Origin: BRH-c54 sp032251145
Lineage (GTDB): Bacteria; Bacteroidota; Bacteroidia; Flavobacteriales_E; Vicingaceae
Direction: 5' to 3'
Length of the DNA stretch: 28,544 nt
Assembly (NCBI GenBank): GCA_032251145.1
Contig: JAVVER010000028.1
Location: 1-28,544 of the forward strand
Part shown: positions 1-7,170 of the stretch, piece by piece
Position numbering within the stretch: the first letter of the stretch is position 1
How the letters are laid out: every line of letters starts with the position of its first letter
The notes under the pieces: generated by a model
Databases searched by the model: none
What the model saw: only the letters and a program-made list of their open reading frames with translations
What the model was told of the DNA's origin: nothing
Made by a program: the position numbers and the translations under genes

Positions 1-113
1 TCTATTTTTTAAAACCTTTAGCCTAAAATGGAATTTTTAAGGTTCGACTAAGTAAGGAATAATTCAAAAAAACTCAACTTTTGAATATTCTACTAGTCAA
101 AATATTATCATTT

Positions 114-133
114 TTGTATAGTGTATTATACAA
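114..133. promoter_or_regulatory. Inverted repeat upstream of the first ATPase, possible operator
   Basis: TTGTATA at 114-120 is mirrored exactly by TATACAA at 127-133 with a 6-nt spacer. It lies just upstream of the TATATTTG element at 142-149, where a repressor could act. The TATAGTG core resembles the TATAGTGG and TATAATG cores in the direct repeats upstream of the second ATPase of the same family at 20633-20686. The regulatory role is inferred from position and symmetry only. Confidence 0.35.
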
Positions 134-141
134 TTTATATG

Positions 142-149
142 TATATTTG
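142..149 (+). promoter_or_regulatory. Bacteroidetes -7 promoter element
   Basis: TATATTTG is a full match to the Bacteroidetes -7 consensus TAnnTTTG and lies 26 nt before the ATG at 176. The nearest TTG that could serve as the -33 element is at 114-116, which gives a spacing of about 25 nt. That is longer than the usual 19-21 nt, so only the -7 half is well supported. Confidence 0.5.
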
Positions 150-175
150 CACAATAAACGAATCATTTTTACAAA

Positions 176-1345
176 ATGCAACGATTAATTGATACTCAAA
201 ATAGGATTTTACAGCAAGCTGACACTTCGATAAAACGCTACTTGTTTAAGCAAATTAATTGGAAAAATCGTTTGATTGCAATTACTGGTCAGAGAGGTAC
301 GGGAAAAACTACCTTACTGATGCAACGAATAAAAGAAGCAGAAAACAATAGCGAGTATTTATATATTTCTGCTGACAGTTTGTTTATTTACAAATTATCG
401 CTTTTCGAAATTGCATTAACTTTTAGAAACAACGGAGGAAAGTATTTGTTTATTGACGAAATACACAAATATGCCAGTTGGTCGGGAGAAATAAAACACA
501 TTTATGATGCTATTCCTGATTTGAACATTGTTTTTACCGGCAGTTCTATTTTAGACATTATGAAAGGGTATGCCGATTTAAGCCGAAGAGCTGTTCATTA
601 TACTTTGCAAGGCTTATCGTTTCGAGAATATTTGTTGTTCGAAACCAATACTAATTTTCCTGCCTATACATTAAATGAAATTGTCCAACATAAAGTAAAA
701 ATTGAATTAGACAAGCCATTGTTTCACTTTCATAATTACCTCAAAAAAGGATTTTATCCGTTTTACAAAGAGGAAGATTTTGAGCTAAAATTATTGAGCG
801 TAATTAATACCGTTTTGGAAGTTGATTTAGTGCAATACATGGATTTAAAACCAAGTACTATTGCTAAACTTAAAAAGCTATTACAAATAATTTCGGAAAG
901 TGTACCTTTTAAACCCAATATTTCTAAAATTGCCAATTTAACGGATATTTCTCGTTCTTTACTACCGGAATATTTTAGTTATTTAGAAAGAGCAGGATTA
1001 ACAATTATGTTACAATCGTCCACCAAAGGAATACAAGCATTGGGTAAACCTGAAAAAATGTATTTGAACAATACCAATTTATGCCACACATTGGTTGGAA
1101 ACAATGAAGCTAATATTGGTAATGTTAGAGAAACCTTTTTTGCCTCACAATTAAATACTTTACACACCTTAACCATTCCTAAAAAAGGTGATTTTTTAAT
1201 TGATGATATTGTTTTTGAAATAGGAGGTAAATCCAAAACTAAATCACAAATTACAACTATAAAAAATAGTTACTTAGTAAAAGATGATATTGAAGTTGGA
1301 TACCAAAACATTATTCCATTATGGCATTTTGGATTTTTGTATTAA
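176..1345 (+). CDS. AAA ATPase, AAA_14/DUF4143-type
   Basis: A 389-aa P-loop ATPase. The Walker A motif GQRGTGKTT lies at residues 38-46 (Lys44, Thr45), Walker B LFIDE at 91-95, and a sensor-like FTGSS at 120-124. The C-terminal half (from about residue 200) has the winged-helix and nuclease-like arrangement usual in AAA_14/DUF4143 proteins, and the length matches that family (about 380-400 aa). These proteins are widespread and often horizontally acquired in Bacteroidetes; their cellular role is not established. The ATG at 176 is 26 nt downstream of a good -7 element. The gene stands alone and ends in a strong hairpin terminator. It lies just outside the integrated island, so it is a chromosomal neighbour rather than cargo. 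A second member of the superfamily is at 19477-20613. Confidence 0.8.
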   Translation: MQRLIDTQNRILQQADTSIKRYLFKQINWKNRLIAITGQRGTGKTTLLMQRIKEAENNSEYLYISADSLFIYKLSLFEIALTFRNNGGKYLFIDEIHKYASWSGEIKHIYDAIPDLNIVFTGSSILDIMKGYADLSRRAVHYTLQGLSFREYLLFETNTNFPAYTLNEIVQHKVKIELDKPLFHFHNYLKKGFYPFYKEEDFELKLLSVINTVLEVDLVQYMDLKPSTIAKLKKLLQIISESVPFKPNISKIANLTDISRSLLPEYFSYLERAGLTIMLQSSTKGIQALGKPEKMYLNNTNLCHTLVGNNEANIGNVRETFFASQLNTLHTLTIPKKGDFLIDDIVFEIGGKSKTKSQITTIKNSYLVKDDIEVGYQNIIPLWHFGFLY

Positions 1346-1350
1346 AAAAA

Positions 1351-1379
1351 CAAAACCCTCTGAAATTCAGAGGGTTTTG
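1351..1379. terminator. Bidirectional hairpin terminator
   Basis: A near-perfect palindrome: CAAAACCCTCTGAA on the left and its complement TTCAGAGGGTTTTG on the right, with a T tract on either strand. On the plus strand it terminates the ATPase gene. Before the island inserted it would also have terminated the CAU tRNA gene on the minus strand, because the displaced tRNA 3' end begins immediately to its right. Confidence 0.8.
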
Positions 1380-1382
1380 TTT

Positions 1383-1452
1383 GTGGGCCCACCTGGGCTC
1401 GAACCAGGGACTTTCTGATTATGAGTCAGATACTCTAACCAGCTGAGTTATA
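1383..1452 (-). repeat. Left attachment-site repeat: displaced tRNA 3' portion
   Basis: These 70 bp are identical to 8533-8602. They contain the D-arm, anticodon arm, T-arm and 3' acceptor strand of the CAU-anticodon tRNA, but the 5' acceptor strand is missing: after position 1452 the sequence diverges from the TAGGCCC that completes the real gene. No functional tRNA can be made here. This is the piece of the original tRNA gene that was pushed to the far end when the island recombined into it. The flanking base at 1382 (t) differs from that at 8532 (c), which fixes the left edge of identity. Confidence 0.9.
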
Positions 1453-1486
1453 AAGAAGATACCGGTTTCAACTCATTATTAAAAGT

Positions 1487-1516
1487 AATGTGCAGGTAAA
1501 TTGACAGTAAAAAGCT
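1487..1516. promoter_or_regulatory. Left-end recombinase arm-site candidate
   Basis: Two motifs here recur at the opposite end of the island. AATGTGCAGGTA (1487-1498) recurs in direct orientation at 8420-8431. TTGACAGTAAAAAGCT (1501-1516) recurs exactly as its reverse complement at 8401-8416. Both lie within about 65 bp of the left repeat. Short repeats flanking an attachment core are typical arm-binding sites of tyrosine integrases or of their excision factors. The sequence matches are direct observation; the binding role is inference. Confidence 0.6.
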
Positions 1517-1559
1517 TGGTTAATAAATAATTTTGATAATAGTAAAGGGTTGGAGTTAG

Positions 1560-1697
1560 CACCTATTTTAGTGTTTAAAGTCAGCCTATATACTTCCTTT
1601 TACTTCCAAACCACACTTACTTTAAATACTAAAATAGGTGTCCAAGCAGATAGATAAAATAGATGCGTGTGATGATGTCTATTTCTCTGCTTGGTCT
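1560..1697. repeat. Tandem long stem-loops at the island's left end
   Basis: A 22-nt arm at 1560-1581 (starting CACCTATTTTAG) is complementary with one mismatch to 1619-1640 (ending CTAAAATAGGTG), enclosing a 37-nt loop. Directly next to it, CCAAGCAGA at 1642-1650 and AATAGA at 1658-1663 can pair with TCTATTT and CTGCTTGG at about 1678-1694, giving a second, bulged hairpin. The two structures fill most of the 280-bp non-coding stretch between the displaced tRNA piece and the stop of the metalloprotease gene. They could be a terminator, a replication or transfer site, or accessory-protein sites. The sequence does not decide between these. Confidence 0.55.
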
Positions 1698-1730
1698 AGC
1701 AGTTAGATTAAGCGTGTGTGAAACGAAGTG

Positions 1731-3257
1731 TTATTTTTTTTGTAAAATAAATTGCAGATGTGCTTGAGCACCTCCTGGCATAATGTAATACAGTTTACCA
1801 CCATAGTTGATTTTACCTCTTCCATTATTCCATTCAGCACCCATTAGATAATATTTACCAGAATTATTAGAGCTACCAAATACTAGATATTGCTCTTGCG
1901 ATTCTGAAAAACTTATGGCAATTTTATCCTTTGAAATAATCTTGACACACAATCCAGGTGTGTTCTCCTTAATCAAAATTTTATTGTTGAATATGGTATC
2001 ACCATTGGTGTTTATTTCTTGCTTAGATAATATAACATCATTAGAGATGTAAAACTGAAGCTTTTTAAATTTAACTTCATTTAATTCATACTTACTTACT
2101 ATTTCTGTAGTTAGAGATGTAAAGCCTTTTTTAGGATGTTTATTATTGTTTAATGACCACCCCTCTTCATTTTGGAGATCCTTCTTGTTAATTTCTGAGT
2201 TATTGTCAATGAGCCTAGCTTTTTCATTACCTAATTTTGATTGTATTTCACCCATCATATCTATTGTAACAAAAGTAGTTTCTCCTTTAACAATTTTAAC
2301 ATTGTAAGTTTTCCATAAGTACTCACCACGATTACCAGTTTTATAAATATATAAAGGATGTGCATCTGTTGGAATAATATTATTTACATTGAATGAGCTT
2401 ACTTTTGCTCCTTTATACTTAAACCCTGCTCCTTTCACTACTCTTTGATTAATATGGAAATTTATTGCATTATCAACTTGATTATTAGTAAGAACTCTAT
2501 ATTTTCCACCATCCTCCGCTTCAAAAAACAGATTCCCAACATTTTTAGCCTTTACATTTTTATCCCAATTATCTAATTTTGCTTTATATTTTCTAACCCC
2601 ACATGGGTTATTAAGAGCAATATATTCAATACCATATAAATGAGCTGTTTGAACAGTAACGTTATTTTCTTTTGCATAGTAATATCCTTCTAGAAATGCA
2701 CACTCTCGCTCAATAGGTGTTCCGTGATGCTCAGGACTCCAAAAATTGTTATCACCTATATCATAAAATTCCTTATAGAATAAATTCATTTCTTCTTCTG
2801 AATAATCATATTTTTTTCCAATATAGAAACCAGCAAGAAAATCACTATGTAACTCTCTCCATTTCCCCTTCTCTTTCCATGAAACTAACTGTTGAATAGC
2901 ATGACCAAATTCATGTGCTAAAATAGCTTTTATCGTTTCTGCGTTGCCATGTTTTTTATATTGCTCAACCATCATTTTCATTCCAAGGTAAATTGTCCCT
3001 ATACAATTGTAGTCAGTACAAGTAGGATGAAAAAAAGCACTCCCTTCATTTTGTAATTCATGAATAAAGAAGAAGTTAACATTTACTCCAAAAAAACTCT
3101 GAAGTTGATTGATTTCTGATATACCAGAATTATCTATCAACTTTTCACCTGTTGTTGAAGTTACATAAGCACCACCAAGCACTATACCTTCTTTATAACA
3201 TTGTGCATTGAGTAAATTAGATAATATAAATAATAATATAAATAATAGCTTCTTCAT
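1731..3257 (-). CDS. Secreted zinc metalloprotease-like protein (HExxH)
   Basis: A 508-aa protein with an N-terminal signal peptide (Lys-rich start, hydrophobic residues 4-17, likely cleavage after Ala18). HEFGHAIQQ at 115-123 provides the zincin HExxH motif (His115, Glu116, His119), and ELHSDFLAG at 135-143 fits the third zinc-ligand helix, resembling the ELxAD pattern of the neutral zinc metallopeptidase (YpfJ-like) group. Several cysteines (20, 80, 85) suggest folding outside the cytoplasm. The C-terminal part, from roughly residue 230, is not recognised and contains many predicted short strands. It has no obvious T9SS sorting domain. It is the last gene of a compact operon with the 80-aa membrane protein 22 nt upstream, and it is island cargo. 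Protease activity is inferred from the motifs; the substrate is unknown. Confidence 0.75.
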   Translation of the reverse strand: MKKLLFILLFILSNLLNAQCYKEGIVLGGAYVTSTTGEKLIDNSGISEINQLQSFFGVNVNFFFIHELQNEGSAFFHPTCTDYNCIGTIYLGMKMMVEQYKKHGNAETIKAILAHEFGHAIQQLVSWKEKGKWRELHSDFLAGFYIGKKYDYSEEEMNLFYKEFYDIGDNNFWSPEHHGTPIERECAFLEGYYYAKENNVTVQTAHLYGIEYIALNNPCGVRKYKAKLDNWDKNVKAKNVGNLFFEAEDGGKYRVLTNNQVDNAINFHINQRVVKGAGFKYKGAKVSSFNVNNIIPTDAHPLYIYKTGNRGEYLWKTYNVKIVKGETTFVTIDMMGEIQSKLGNEKARLIDNNSEINKKDLQNEEGWSLNNNKHPKKGFTSLTTEIVSKYELNEVKFKKLQFYISNDVILSKQEINTNGDTIFNNKILIKENTPGLCVKIISKDKIAISFSESQEQYLVFGSSNNSGKYYLMGAEWNNGRGKINYGGKLYYIMPGGAQAHLQFILQKK

Positions 3258-3279
3258 GATGTGCTTTTGAGGTTAATAA

Positions 3280-3513
3280 TTAATCATTCTTCTTGTTCTC
3301 TTTTGATTTAAGGTACTTAGAAATTAACCATGGAATACCAAATATTATAGCTAATGTTATTAAGTAACCAGCCCAAGATGAATCCCCTCCATCTCCTTCA
3401 TCCCATTCATCACGGGAGACTTGACCACGTTGAGCAATCAATATTGATGAAGTCAATATTAGTAATACAGACAACGCTGTTCTTATAATAGTATTTATGT
3501 CTTTACTTCTCAT
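3280..3513 (-). CDS. Small membrane protein with signal sequence
   Basis: A protein of about 77 aa starting MRSKDINT. An in-frame ATG 9 nt further upstream (at 3522) is possible but overlaps the previous gene more. It has an N-terminal hydrophobic segment (ALSVLLILTSSILIAQ) that looks like a cleavable signal, then a short acidic and glycine-rich stretch (DEWDEGDGGDSS), then a second hydrophobic helix (YLITLAIIFGIPWLI) and a Lys-rich tail. This predicts a single-pass membrane protein with a small extracytoplasmic acidic patch and a basic cytoplasmic end. It lies between the DUF3761 lipoprotein gene, whose stop it overlaps by about 11 nt, and the metalloprotease gene, so the three are probably co-translated. 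No family is recognised. Its small size and position suggest an accessory or immunity-like partner, which is inference only. Confidence 0.65.
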   Translation of the reverse strand: MRSKDINTIIRTALSVLLILTSSILIAQRGQVSRDEWDEGDGGDSSWAGYLITLAIIFGIPWLISKYLKSKENKKND

Positions 3514-3679
3514 TATTTTCATATGTCCAATAATCTACTCCTCCATGATGACTGCATGCCCCTGAACTAGTGGCTGTAGATTTTGAACCATCATTACAAA
3601 CCGCTCCAGTTCTTTTCCCTTTGCACCCAACTATAGAGATAAAACTTAGTATTAGTAATCCAATAATAACTTTTTTCAT
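3503..3679 (-). CDS. DUF3761-like small lipoprotein
   Basis: A 58-aa protein starting MKKVIIGLLILSF with a lipobox ending VGC, giving a lipid-anchored mature protein of about 40 aa. The mature part carries CNDGS followed by CSHHGGVDYW, matching the DUF3761 pattern (C-x-D-G ... G-x-C-S-H-H-G-G-V). DUF3761 domains are small extracytoplasmic modules of unknown function. The reading frame extends upstream to 3727, but the start at 3679 is preferred because it places the signal peptide at the N-terminus and lies about 25 nt downstream of a TATCTTTG promoter element. First gene of the three-gene operon, divergent from the XRE regulator at 3771. Confidence 0.7.
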   Translation of the reverse strand: MKKVIIGLLILSFISIVGCKGKRTGAVCNDGSKSTATSSGACSHHGGVDYWTYENNEK

Positions 3680-3704
3680 TAAGATGAATTTCATTAATTG
3701 CAAA

Positions 3705-3712
3705 CAAAGATA
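3705..3712 (-). promoter_or_regulatory. -7 promoter element of the cargo operon
   Basis: On the minus strand this reads TATCTTTG, an exact match to the Bacteroidetes -7 consensus TAnnTTTG, about 25 nt before the ATG at 3679. Transcription would start near 3699, which excludes the longer reading frame that begins at 3727. No clear -33 TTTG is seen at the expected distance. The 91-bp gap to the divergent regulator would house both promoters and any operator. Confidence 0.5.
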
Positions 3713-3770
3713 TATAAAAACTGTCATAAATGATATGCTAAGTGTAATAAAATGCTAAGATATTTGATAT

Positions 3771-3998
3771 GTGTTAGATGAGGCAAAATATCAAGAATCA
3801 TTAGTTCAATTAGGTACCAATCTTAGAAGAATTAGAAAAGAGAAGGGGTTTACCATGAGGGAAGTTGCTGAGAGGTGTGGAATGGAAGAAAACAATTATG
3901 GTAGATTTGAGAAAGCACTAACCAATCCAACTTATAAATCTTTACTGCAAATCTGCTCCGTTTTAGAAGTAGAATTAAAAGACCTACTTGACTTCTAA
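3771..3998 (+). CDS. XRE-family helix-turn-helix regulator
   Basis: A 75-aa single-domain Cro/CI-type HTH protein. Residues about 14-70 form the five-helix domain: LGTNLRRIRKEKGFTMREVAERCGM with the recognition-helix region around ENNYGRFEKALTNPTYKSLLQIC, ending in LKDLLDF. The start codon is GTG; no in-frame ATG lies upstream or near the start that would keep the first helix. It is divergent from the three-gene operon with 91 bp between the start codons, the standard position for a repressor of the adjacent promoter. In islands of this type such a protein commonly keeps the element quiescent. The DNA target is not known. A symmetrical operator is not obvious in the gap. Confidence 0.85.
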   Translation: MLDEAKYQESLVQLGTNLRRIRKEKGFTMREVAERCGMEENNYGRFEKALTNPTYKSLLQICSVLEVELKDLLDF

Positions 3999-4530
3999 CA
4001 AAAAATGTTATTGAAGACACCTAGGAATTGTTTACTGTTATAGTAATATAATAATATATTATATGGTGGTAAGAGATATGTCAACATTAATTAGGTGATA
4101 AAAGTGAGGGTAATTAGCTACCACTCATATCCGTTTATGCAAAACCCTATCAAATCAGTATCAGCATTTTTTTATGATTAACTAATAACATTAGTTTTAA
4201 GGAATGAAAGCATTGTTCTTTTTACCTCTAAGTAACAGAAGTATGTTATGATAGTAAAAATGTTTTGTACATACTCTAGCTATATCAAATGAAAGTCAAT
4301 ATTAAGGTAGGGGGTAGCCCTAAATTTGATAGAGGGGTGGGGGTTGTATAGTAATAAGTACTATCCTTTATGAATATACTATTCTAGATAAGACAGGATG
4401 ATATAGAACAAACTCTTTTAAGGGGTTATAGTATTTAAAAAACTAGGGAATATAAATAAGAGTAAACAATAAATGTTTAAACATTTGGGATTCTTCTTAA
4501 CCTAATAATATTGATTATTAATTGAGTGGA
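3999..4530. other. AT-rich non-coding stretch
   Basis: No credible gene in either strand. It contains a 12-bp perfect AT palindrome (ATAATATATTAT, 4051-4062) and a G-rich tract at about 4305-4346 with runs of five, four and five G on the plus strand. A hand count of one line (4381-4440) gives about 27% G+C. It may be the promoter-distal part of the regulatory and replication region that continues to the right, but nothing here is diagnostic. Confidence 0.4.
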
Positions 4531-5045
4531 AAAACAGCCTTGAGCTAAACGGCTTGGCTTTGTGTGGTGGAATTCTGCGAGCCGCCTGCGAGCGGAGCAA
4601 GGGTGGTGCAAAAAAGCTTTTGTAAAAAGCGTTTTGCAGCTACGTGTGGAGCTTAACGCAATGCAATGGAGTGAAGCGTAACAAAAGTAGGCTACCCAAC
4701 TGCCGTAGGCTAAATAAAAAAATCAGCCGTTACCCGCAGCGACCAGCAGGCTCGCTAAATTATTGGTGACGGTGGATTGATAGCTGTTGAATGAAGAGTA
4801 ACGTAATGAAACTGCTAGCAAGACAAAGTAGTCACCCATGAACGTAGAACGCAACGTGTGGAAATAAGCAAGTGACTGTAATACTGTTTGAAAAACTGTA
4901 TTAAGGAACGGTAAGAACAAGGCTGCGAAGTGTAACGTAGCATTTATTTAGCCTTGTTATTATGCGTTTGAAACTAAGTGAGTAACGTAGTGAATACCGC
5001 TTTTCCTGTGAGGGTAGGACTGTGTGAGTGTTGTAGGGTTGCCTT
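4531..5045. ncRNA. G+C-enriched structured non-coding block (RNA or replication origin)
   Basis: Around 500 bp without a plausible gene. G+C by hand count is about 57% in 4561-4620 and 45% in 4621-4680, against about 27% nearby. Repeated motifs are TAACGTA at 4799-4805, 4933-4939 and 4983-4989, TAACGCA at 4654-4660, ACGTGTGGA at 4642-4650 and 4854-4862, and GTAGGCTA twice around 4687-4712. Hairpins include AACAAGGCT (4916-4924) with AGCCTTGTT (4950-4958), enclosing a smaller GCTGCG/CGTAGC stem, and TAATAC/GTATTA with an inner stem at about 4879-4903. It lies between the regulator and the 3' end of the helicase gene. Enriched G+C, repeats and stems together fit either a large structured RNA or an origin with iterons. 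Strand and exact ends are unknown. Confidence 0.45.
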
Positions 5046-5126
5046 AGATGTACTATTTTGGGTTGGGGTTAAAGAAAATAGTTACAACTAAATTTTAGAT
5101 GTATCTTTAACTTACACTACTATACA

Positions 5127-6938
5127 CTATGGTGCACTTTCTTTTATCTTTGAATTAATTATCTTAAAGCCAGCTACTTTTTTACTATTTACTCTAGAAG
5201 ATGTAGATTCTGTCAGATACAGTTTTTTTAGCTCAGTTGCTTTGGCTTTTTTATAAATTCCAAGTTTATCATATATGGCTTGTAAGTCATTTTTGGCTCT
5301 TGTGTTTGATATAAACTGACCAGATTTATAATCAAGTAATTGCACTAATTTCCAGTCATGGTTTATGCTATGTTTTCTTAAAGTAAGTTCTTTTTGGATA
5401 TCTGTTTTCCTATACTCTAGTGCTTTCATTTTATCTGCTCCTAGTACTTTAAAACCTTCCTCAATTAGTGGTTCAACTTCTTTAATCTCTATTCTCTTCA
5501 TAGAAATTACACCATTTGGTATTTCTTTATATTCCAAGCATAAATCTTTAAATGATGGTACTTTACCTAGTCTAACTTTATTAAGTCCCTTTATCTCGAT
5601 TCTCTGCTTAGATCTATATTGATAAGGAATAGAGTTGTTTGTAGTTGTTCCATTGGTAATCCCTTTCACTTTATCGGATTGAGATACATAGTAAGTTTTC
5701 TTGTGAGCAAGGAAGTTAAACATCTCATTATAAAGCATATTATCATTAGTGGATAGTATGCCAGAATCACTCTTACGTATAAACTTGTTACTTCTTAGGC
5801 CTTTATCTAGAGCCTCTTTTATTACAGAATTATCAGTTATGTTGTACAGTTTGACAGTATCTTTAGCTTGTTCTAGTTCATTCTTAATATTCTTCTCAAA
5901 TTCTTCTTCACTTATATCTATATATTCACTATTGCTATACAACAACTCAACACTGTTTTTGGTTTTAGAATCTCTAACTCTACCTATTATCTGGGGTAGA
6001 ATAGTAGTGATTTCTATTTTGGTGTGGTCTTTACTCCCATCTGTTACAATAATATTATGTGCATCCACGTCATAAATGTCACATCCCTCAAATGCAGTAG
6101 CAGTGTAAAAGTTTATCTTCTTTACAGGAGAGCCAACAGAGTTGATATAATAATCTTTACCTAAGTGTTTCTTTATGGTGTTGATATTAAAGTCTCTATA
6201 TGAACAGACTATTCTCATATCATTAGGCACATCATACCCTCCCTTTTTCATAGTCCTAATAATGTTGCAAATACTATAAACAGAGTTTATAAAGATGTGA
6301 GCATTACCATTTCTTTCTCCTTTTAAGAAACTTATAGCTGTTAACGCAGCTACATCATGTATGCTTTTTTTATAATGACAGTAGTTTACTTTTACAGGCA
6401 CTATCTTGTTCCATTTTATGGTAACTTTCTTAATCCCATTTAATGCAGGTAGTTGGTATTTATCAGGTACCGGAGTAGCAGTTCCAAAAACGTAGGATTT
6501 AAATTTAGGGAAGCTCTCCAGTACACTATCTATTGCATCTGGTCTAAAGATAGCAGAATCTAGTAGTTTATGTGATTCATCTACACATAGTTTCCAGTCT
6601 TTAATATCTCCCCTTTCTTCCAGAGAAGTAGCAACTTTACGTAAGCTGTCATATGTAACCATAATTTTATTGCCAGTATATTCAGCAATATCTTTAGCCT
6701 TAGCCCCATTAGAATGGATAGCTAATAACTTTATCCCTTTTTTCTTACACCACTCTTGCTTATTCTCAATAAGTGATATAAAAGGAACTGCTATCACATA
6801 TTTAACATCATTCCCTAAAGCTACAGATGTCATTCCACAGCCTGTAAGTACTTTGTTTAGTATTGCATTATCAGGTAAATCTTCTATGAATTCACTTAGA
6901 TATTCATGTTTTCCTGCGTCTATTATTACTTCTTGCAT
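5127..6938 (-). CDS. SF2 helicase-like island protein with altered Walker A
   Basis: A 603-aa protein with recognisable superfamily 2 helicase motifs: TGCGMTS at 32-38 in the Walker A position, VDESH at 119-123 (motif II), FGTATP at 151-156 (motif III), AFEGCDIYD at 282-290 (motif V) and QIIGRVR at 316-322 (motif VI). The Walker A lysine is replaced by Met36, so ATP binding may use another residue or be weak. Residues from about 390 to the end are not recognised and are rich in Lys and charged residues. The single integrase-adjacent position in a minimal element suggests a replication or DNA-processing role. The region up to the integrase terminator (6939-7130) holds no other gene. The non-coding structured block follows its stop. 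Replication function is inference. Confidence 0.7.
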   Translation of the reverse strand: MQEVIIDAGKHEYLSEFIEDLPDNAILNKVLTGCGMTSVALGNDVKYVIAVPFISLIENKQEWCKKKGIKLLAIHSNGAKAKDIAEYTGNKIMVTYDSLRKVATSLEERGDIKDWKLCVDESHKLLDSAIFRPDAIDSVLESFPKFKSYVFGTATPVPDKYQLPALNGIKKVTIKWNKIVPVKVNYCHYKKSIHDVAALTAISFLKGERNGNAHIFINSVYSICNIIRTMKKGGYDVPNDMRIVCSYRDFNINTIKKHLGKDYYINSVGSPVKKINFYTATAFEGCDIYDVDAHNIIVTDGSKDHTKIEITTILPQIIGRVRDSKTKNSVELLYSNSEYIDISEEEFEKNIKNELEQAKDTVKLYNITDNSVIKEALDKGLRSNKFIRKSDSGILSTNDNMLYNEMFNFLAHKKTYYVSQSDKVKGITNGTTTNNSIPYQYRSKQRIEIKGLNKVRLGKVPSFKDLCLEYKEIPNGVISMKRIEIKEVEPLIEEGFKVLGADKMKALEYRKTDIQKELTLRKHSINHDWKLVQLLDYKSGQFISNTRAKNDLQAIYDKLGIYKKAKATELKKLYLTESTSSRVNSKKVAGFKIINSKIKESAP

Positions 6939-7130
6939 TTTACAACGTATTAAGATTTTTAAATGCCGAAGTGTTGGAATATTTTTCTTACCATCACTAT
7001 TTTCTTCTTAAGGAAATTAGGGAAAAAAACTTTCCACTTTGATGCAAAAAAATAGCCAGTACTTCTAGCTCTGTTTCTATACTAGAATATAAGCAAATTG
7101 TTTCAGTTATGCAAGTAAAGGTTGTAAAAA

Positions 7131-7149
7131 GAGGAGCATTACACTCCTC
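7131..7149 (-). terminator. Hairpin terminator of the integrase gene
   Basis: GAGGAG (7131-7136) and CTCCTC (7144-7149) form a 6-bp stem with a 7-nt loop. On the minus strand the stem is followed by TTTTT, as expected for an intrinsic terminator about 20 nt past the integrase stop at 7171. It separates the integrase from the helicase gene. Confidence 0.75.
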
Positions 7150-7170
7150 TATTTATTTATTTCCACAAGT

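Noticed and set aside
1383..1452. A second tRNA gene
   Set aside because: It lacks the 5' acceptor strand, so no acceptor stem can form. It is the attachment-site remnant.
3679..3727. Longer start for the DUF3761 lipoprotein
   Set aside because: It would put 16 residues ahead of the signal peptide and would start upstream of the likely transcription start near 3699.
4723..4920. A 65-aa open frame on the minus strand within the structured block
   Set aside because: It has no start-signal support and no recognisable protein features, and it coincides with repeats and hairpins. It is probably a chance open frame.
4531..5045. CRISPR array
   Set aside because: The repeats are short, irregularly spaced and in part palindromic. 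There are no uniform spacers and no cas genes.
4531..5045. Group I or group II intron
   Set aside because: I find no clear domain V-like hairpin or reverse transcriptase gene, and the block does not interrupt a gene.
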